This document shows positions 22,243 through 23,306 of a DNA stretch of 23,306 nt, piece by piece. This DNA is from Bacillota bacterium (GTDB lineage: Bacteria > Bacillota > Limnochordia > Limnochordales > ZCTH02-B6). Positions within the stretch are counted from its first letter, which is position 1, and each line of letters opens with the position of its first letter. Both the position numbers and the translations under genes were made by a program. Location: assembly GCA_017578085.1 (NCBI GenBank), contig PKQR01000018.1:1-23306 (forward strand), read 5' to 3'. Under the pieces are notes generated by a model, which was not told where the DNA came from, did not search any database, and saw only the letters and a program-made list of their open reading frames with translations.

Positions 22243-23306
22243 TCACTGCCCGGAGCCGCCCGGGTTGGGGACCGGTGGCGTCAAATGGGCCACCATGGCC
22301 GGGTCCGCCTGGAGCAGAGCCAGGAACTGCTCTGCCACCCGCCGGACGTCCCCTGCTCCTAGCGTAATGACAAGATCGCCTGGCCGGGTGAGGCCCAGGA
22401 GGAAGCCCGGTATCGCGTCCTTGTCCCGCACCAGGATCACCTTGTCGCCGGCGACCGCCCGCGCCGCCTCATATAAACGGTCGATGGTGACGCCGGGTAT
22501 GGGCCGTTCCAGCGCAGCGTATATATCGGTCAAAACGACGCAATCAGCGTCGCCGAAGCTTTGCGCGAGTTCTCGCCCGAGAAACTGGGTGCGGGTGTAC
22601 CGGTGCGGCTGGAATACCGCCACCACCCGCCGGCCCAGCTGCCTCGCAGCGGCCAAGGTGGCGCGCACTTCCGTCGGGTGGTGGGCGTAGTCGTCTACCA
22701 CCATGACGCCCCGCTCCTCACCCAGCACTTCGAACCGCCGCTTGGCGCCCCGGAAGGCGGCCAGCGCTTCGGCCAAAACGGGAAACGCGAGCCCCAGGCG
22801 GCGGCCGACGGCGATGGCCGCGAGCGCATTAGCTATGTTATGCACGCCCGGCACGGCGAGTTCCAGGGTGCCCAGGGCTTCGCCCCGCTCCAGCACCACG
22901 GCGCGGCTCCCCATGCCGTTGAGCTGCACCTCGACAACGGTGTAGTCGGCCGGGCTCCTCAGACCGTAACTAACCCACGGGCACGGCAACGGGGCAAGGC
23001 TCGCCGCGTTGCAGTCGTCGGTGCCCAGCACCACGAGCCCATCCGCCGGTACCTGGCCCACAAAGGCCCGAAAAGCCTGCACAATCTCCGACGTGGACCC
23101 GTAGTTCTCCAGGTGGTCGGCTTCGATGTTGGTCACCACTGCGATCCGGGGGCGCAGGTGCAGAAAGGAGCGATCGCTTTCGTCGGCTTCGGCCACGAAG
23201 TGCGGGCCTCGCCCAAGCTTGGCGTTGCCGCCGAACTCCCGGAGCTCGCCGCCGACGGCGATGGTGGGATCGAGGCCCGCCCGCTCGAGCACCAAGGCGA
23301 TCATGG
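22243..23306 (-). CDS. murC: UDP-N-acetylmuramate-L-alanine ligase MurC, N-terminus missing
   Basis: MurC adds L-Ala to UDP-MurNAc with ATP hydrolysis. About 354 C-terminal residues are in the window, and the frame is open at the right edge. The N-terminal Rossmann domain and the ATP loop (GTHGKT) must lie just beyond, since the visible part begins MIALVLERAGL, which normally follows that loop. The Mg/substrate motif AEADESDRSFL, TNIEADHLENYGS, VPGVHNIANALAAI and the C-terminal domain motif VVDDYAHHPTEVRATL followed by AVFQPHRYTRT identify MurC rather than MurD/E/F. The protein ends in a short Pro/Gly-rich tail. murB starts 13 bases after its stop. Confidence 0.97.
   Translation of the reverse strand, partial: MIALVLERAGLDPTIAVGGELREFGGNAKLGRGPHFVAEADESDRSFLHLRPRIAVVTNIEADHLENYGSTSEIVQAFRAFVGQVPADGLVVLGTDDCNAASLAPLPCPWVSYGLRSPADYTVVEVQLNGMGSRAVVLERGEALGTLELAVPGVHNIANALAAIAVGRRLGLAFPVLAEALAAFRGAKRRFEVLGEERGVMVVDDYAHHPTEVRATLAAARQLGRRVVAVFQPHRYTRTQFLGRELAQSFGDADCVVLTDIYAALERPIPGVTIDRLYEAARAVAGDKVILVRDKDAIPGFLLGLTRPGDLVITLGAGDVRRVAEQFLALLQADPAMVAHLTPPVPNPGGSGQ

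Noticed and set aside
20301..22367. A 688-codon plus-strand open frame across murA and murB.
   Set aside because: It is antisense to two canonical genes and is rich in His, Pro, Gly and Arg with no motif; long antisense frames are typical of GC-rich coding DNA.
1..23306. Mobile elements, CRISPR arrays, tRNA genes, restriction or toxin genes.
   Set aside because: No repeat-spacer pattern, transposase motif, tRNA-like cloverleaf or phage gene was seen; the window is core chromosomal DNA.

Overview
The window reads as chromosomal DNA from a high-GC, endospore-forming member of the Firmicutes. Coding density is very high, the sequence is visibly GC-rich, GTG and TTG starts are common, and most genes have purine-rich Shine-Dalgarno (SD) sequences. 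The gene content (SpoIIGA, SigE, SigG, SpoIIR, SpoIIP, a YlmC/YmxH-type protein) is exclusive to spore formers. A deep GC-rich lineage near Symbiobacterium, Thermaerobacter or Limnochordia is my inference; the sequence alone does not settle the taxon. No tRNA, rRNA, CRISPR array, insertion sequence or prophage gene was seen, and no gene-free stretch exceeds about 190 bases.

Layout, left to right. 1-1196 (+): the end of a SNF2-type helicase followed by a YqhG-like protein. 1189-4839 (-): a second, related SNF2 helicase and a larger YqhG-like protein with a cysteine-rich tail, then a gamma-type carbonic anhydrase homologue. The two pairs converge on each other. 4916-12630 (-): spoIIP, a large UPF0182 membrane protein, hslO (Hsp33), ftsK/spoIIIE and pgeF. 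12627-13082 (-): nrdR. 13255-13515 (+): a ylmC-like gene. 13408-14900 (-): spoIIR and sigG. 15088-16759 (+): spoIIGA and sigE. 16812-23306 (-): ftsZ, ftsA, ftsQ, murA, murB and the truncated murC.

Read along the minus strand, this is the classical dcw (mur/fts) cluster running into the sporulation sigma-factor locus, as in Bacillus and Clostridium. There are local changes. The spoIIGA-sigE operon is flipped, so it diverges from sigG and converges on ftsZ. spoIIR sits directly behind sigG, and ylmC is flipped. The usual sepF-divIVA stretch is absent from the window, and ftsK, hslO, UPF0182 and spoIIP follow instead.

The genes make sense together. MurC, MurB and MurA make peptidoglycan precursors, and FtsQ, FtsA and FtsZ build the septum. 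FtsK/SpoIIIE moves DNA through the septum. SpoIIR, made in the forespore, activates SpoIIGA in the mother-cell septal membrane, which processes pro-SigE. SigE then drives mother-cell genes, and SpoIIP takes part in septal peptidoglycan remodelling during engulfment. I found a good SigF/SigG-type promoter in front of sigG-spoIIR, a SigH-like promoter in front of ftsA and an extended -10 SigA-type promoter in front of ftsQ; all three are pattern matches read by eye. The least understood part is the pair of convergent SNF2 helicase/YqhG-like modules at the left end.
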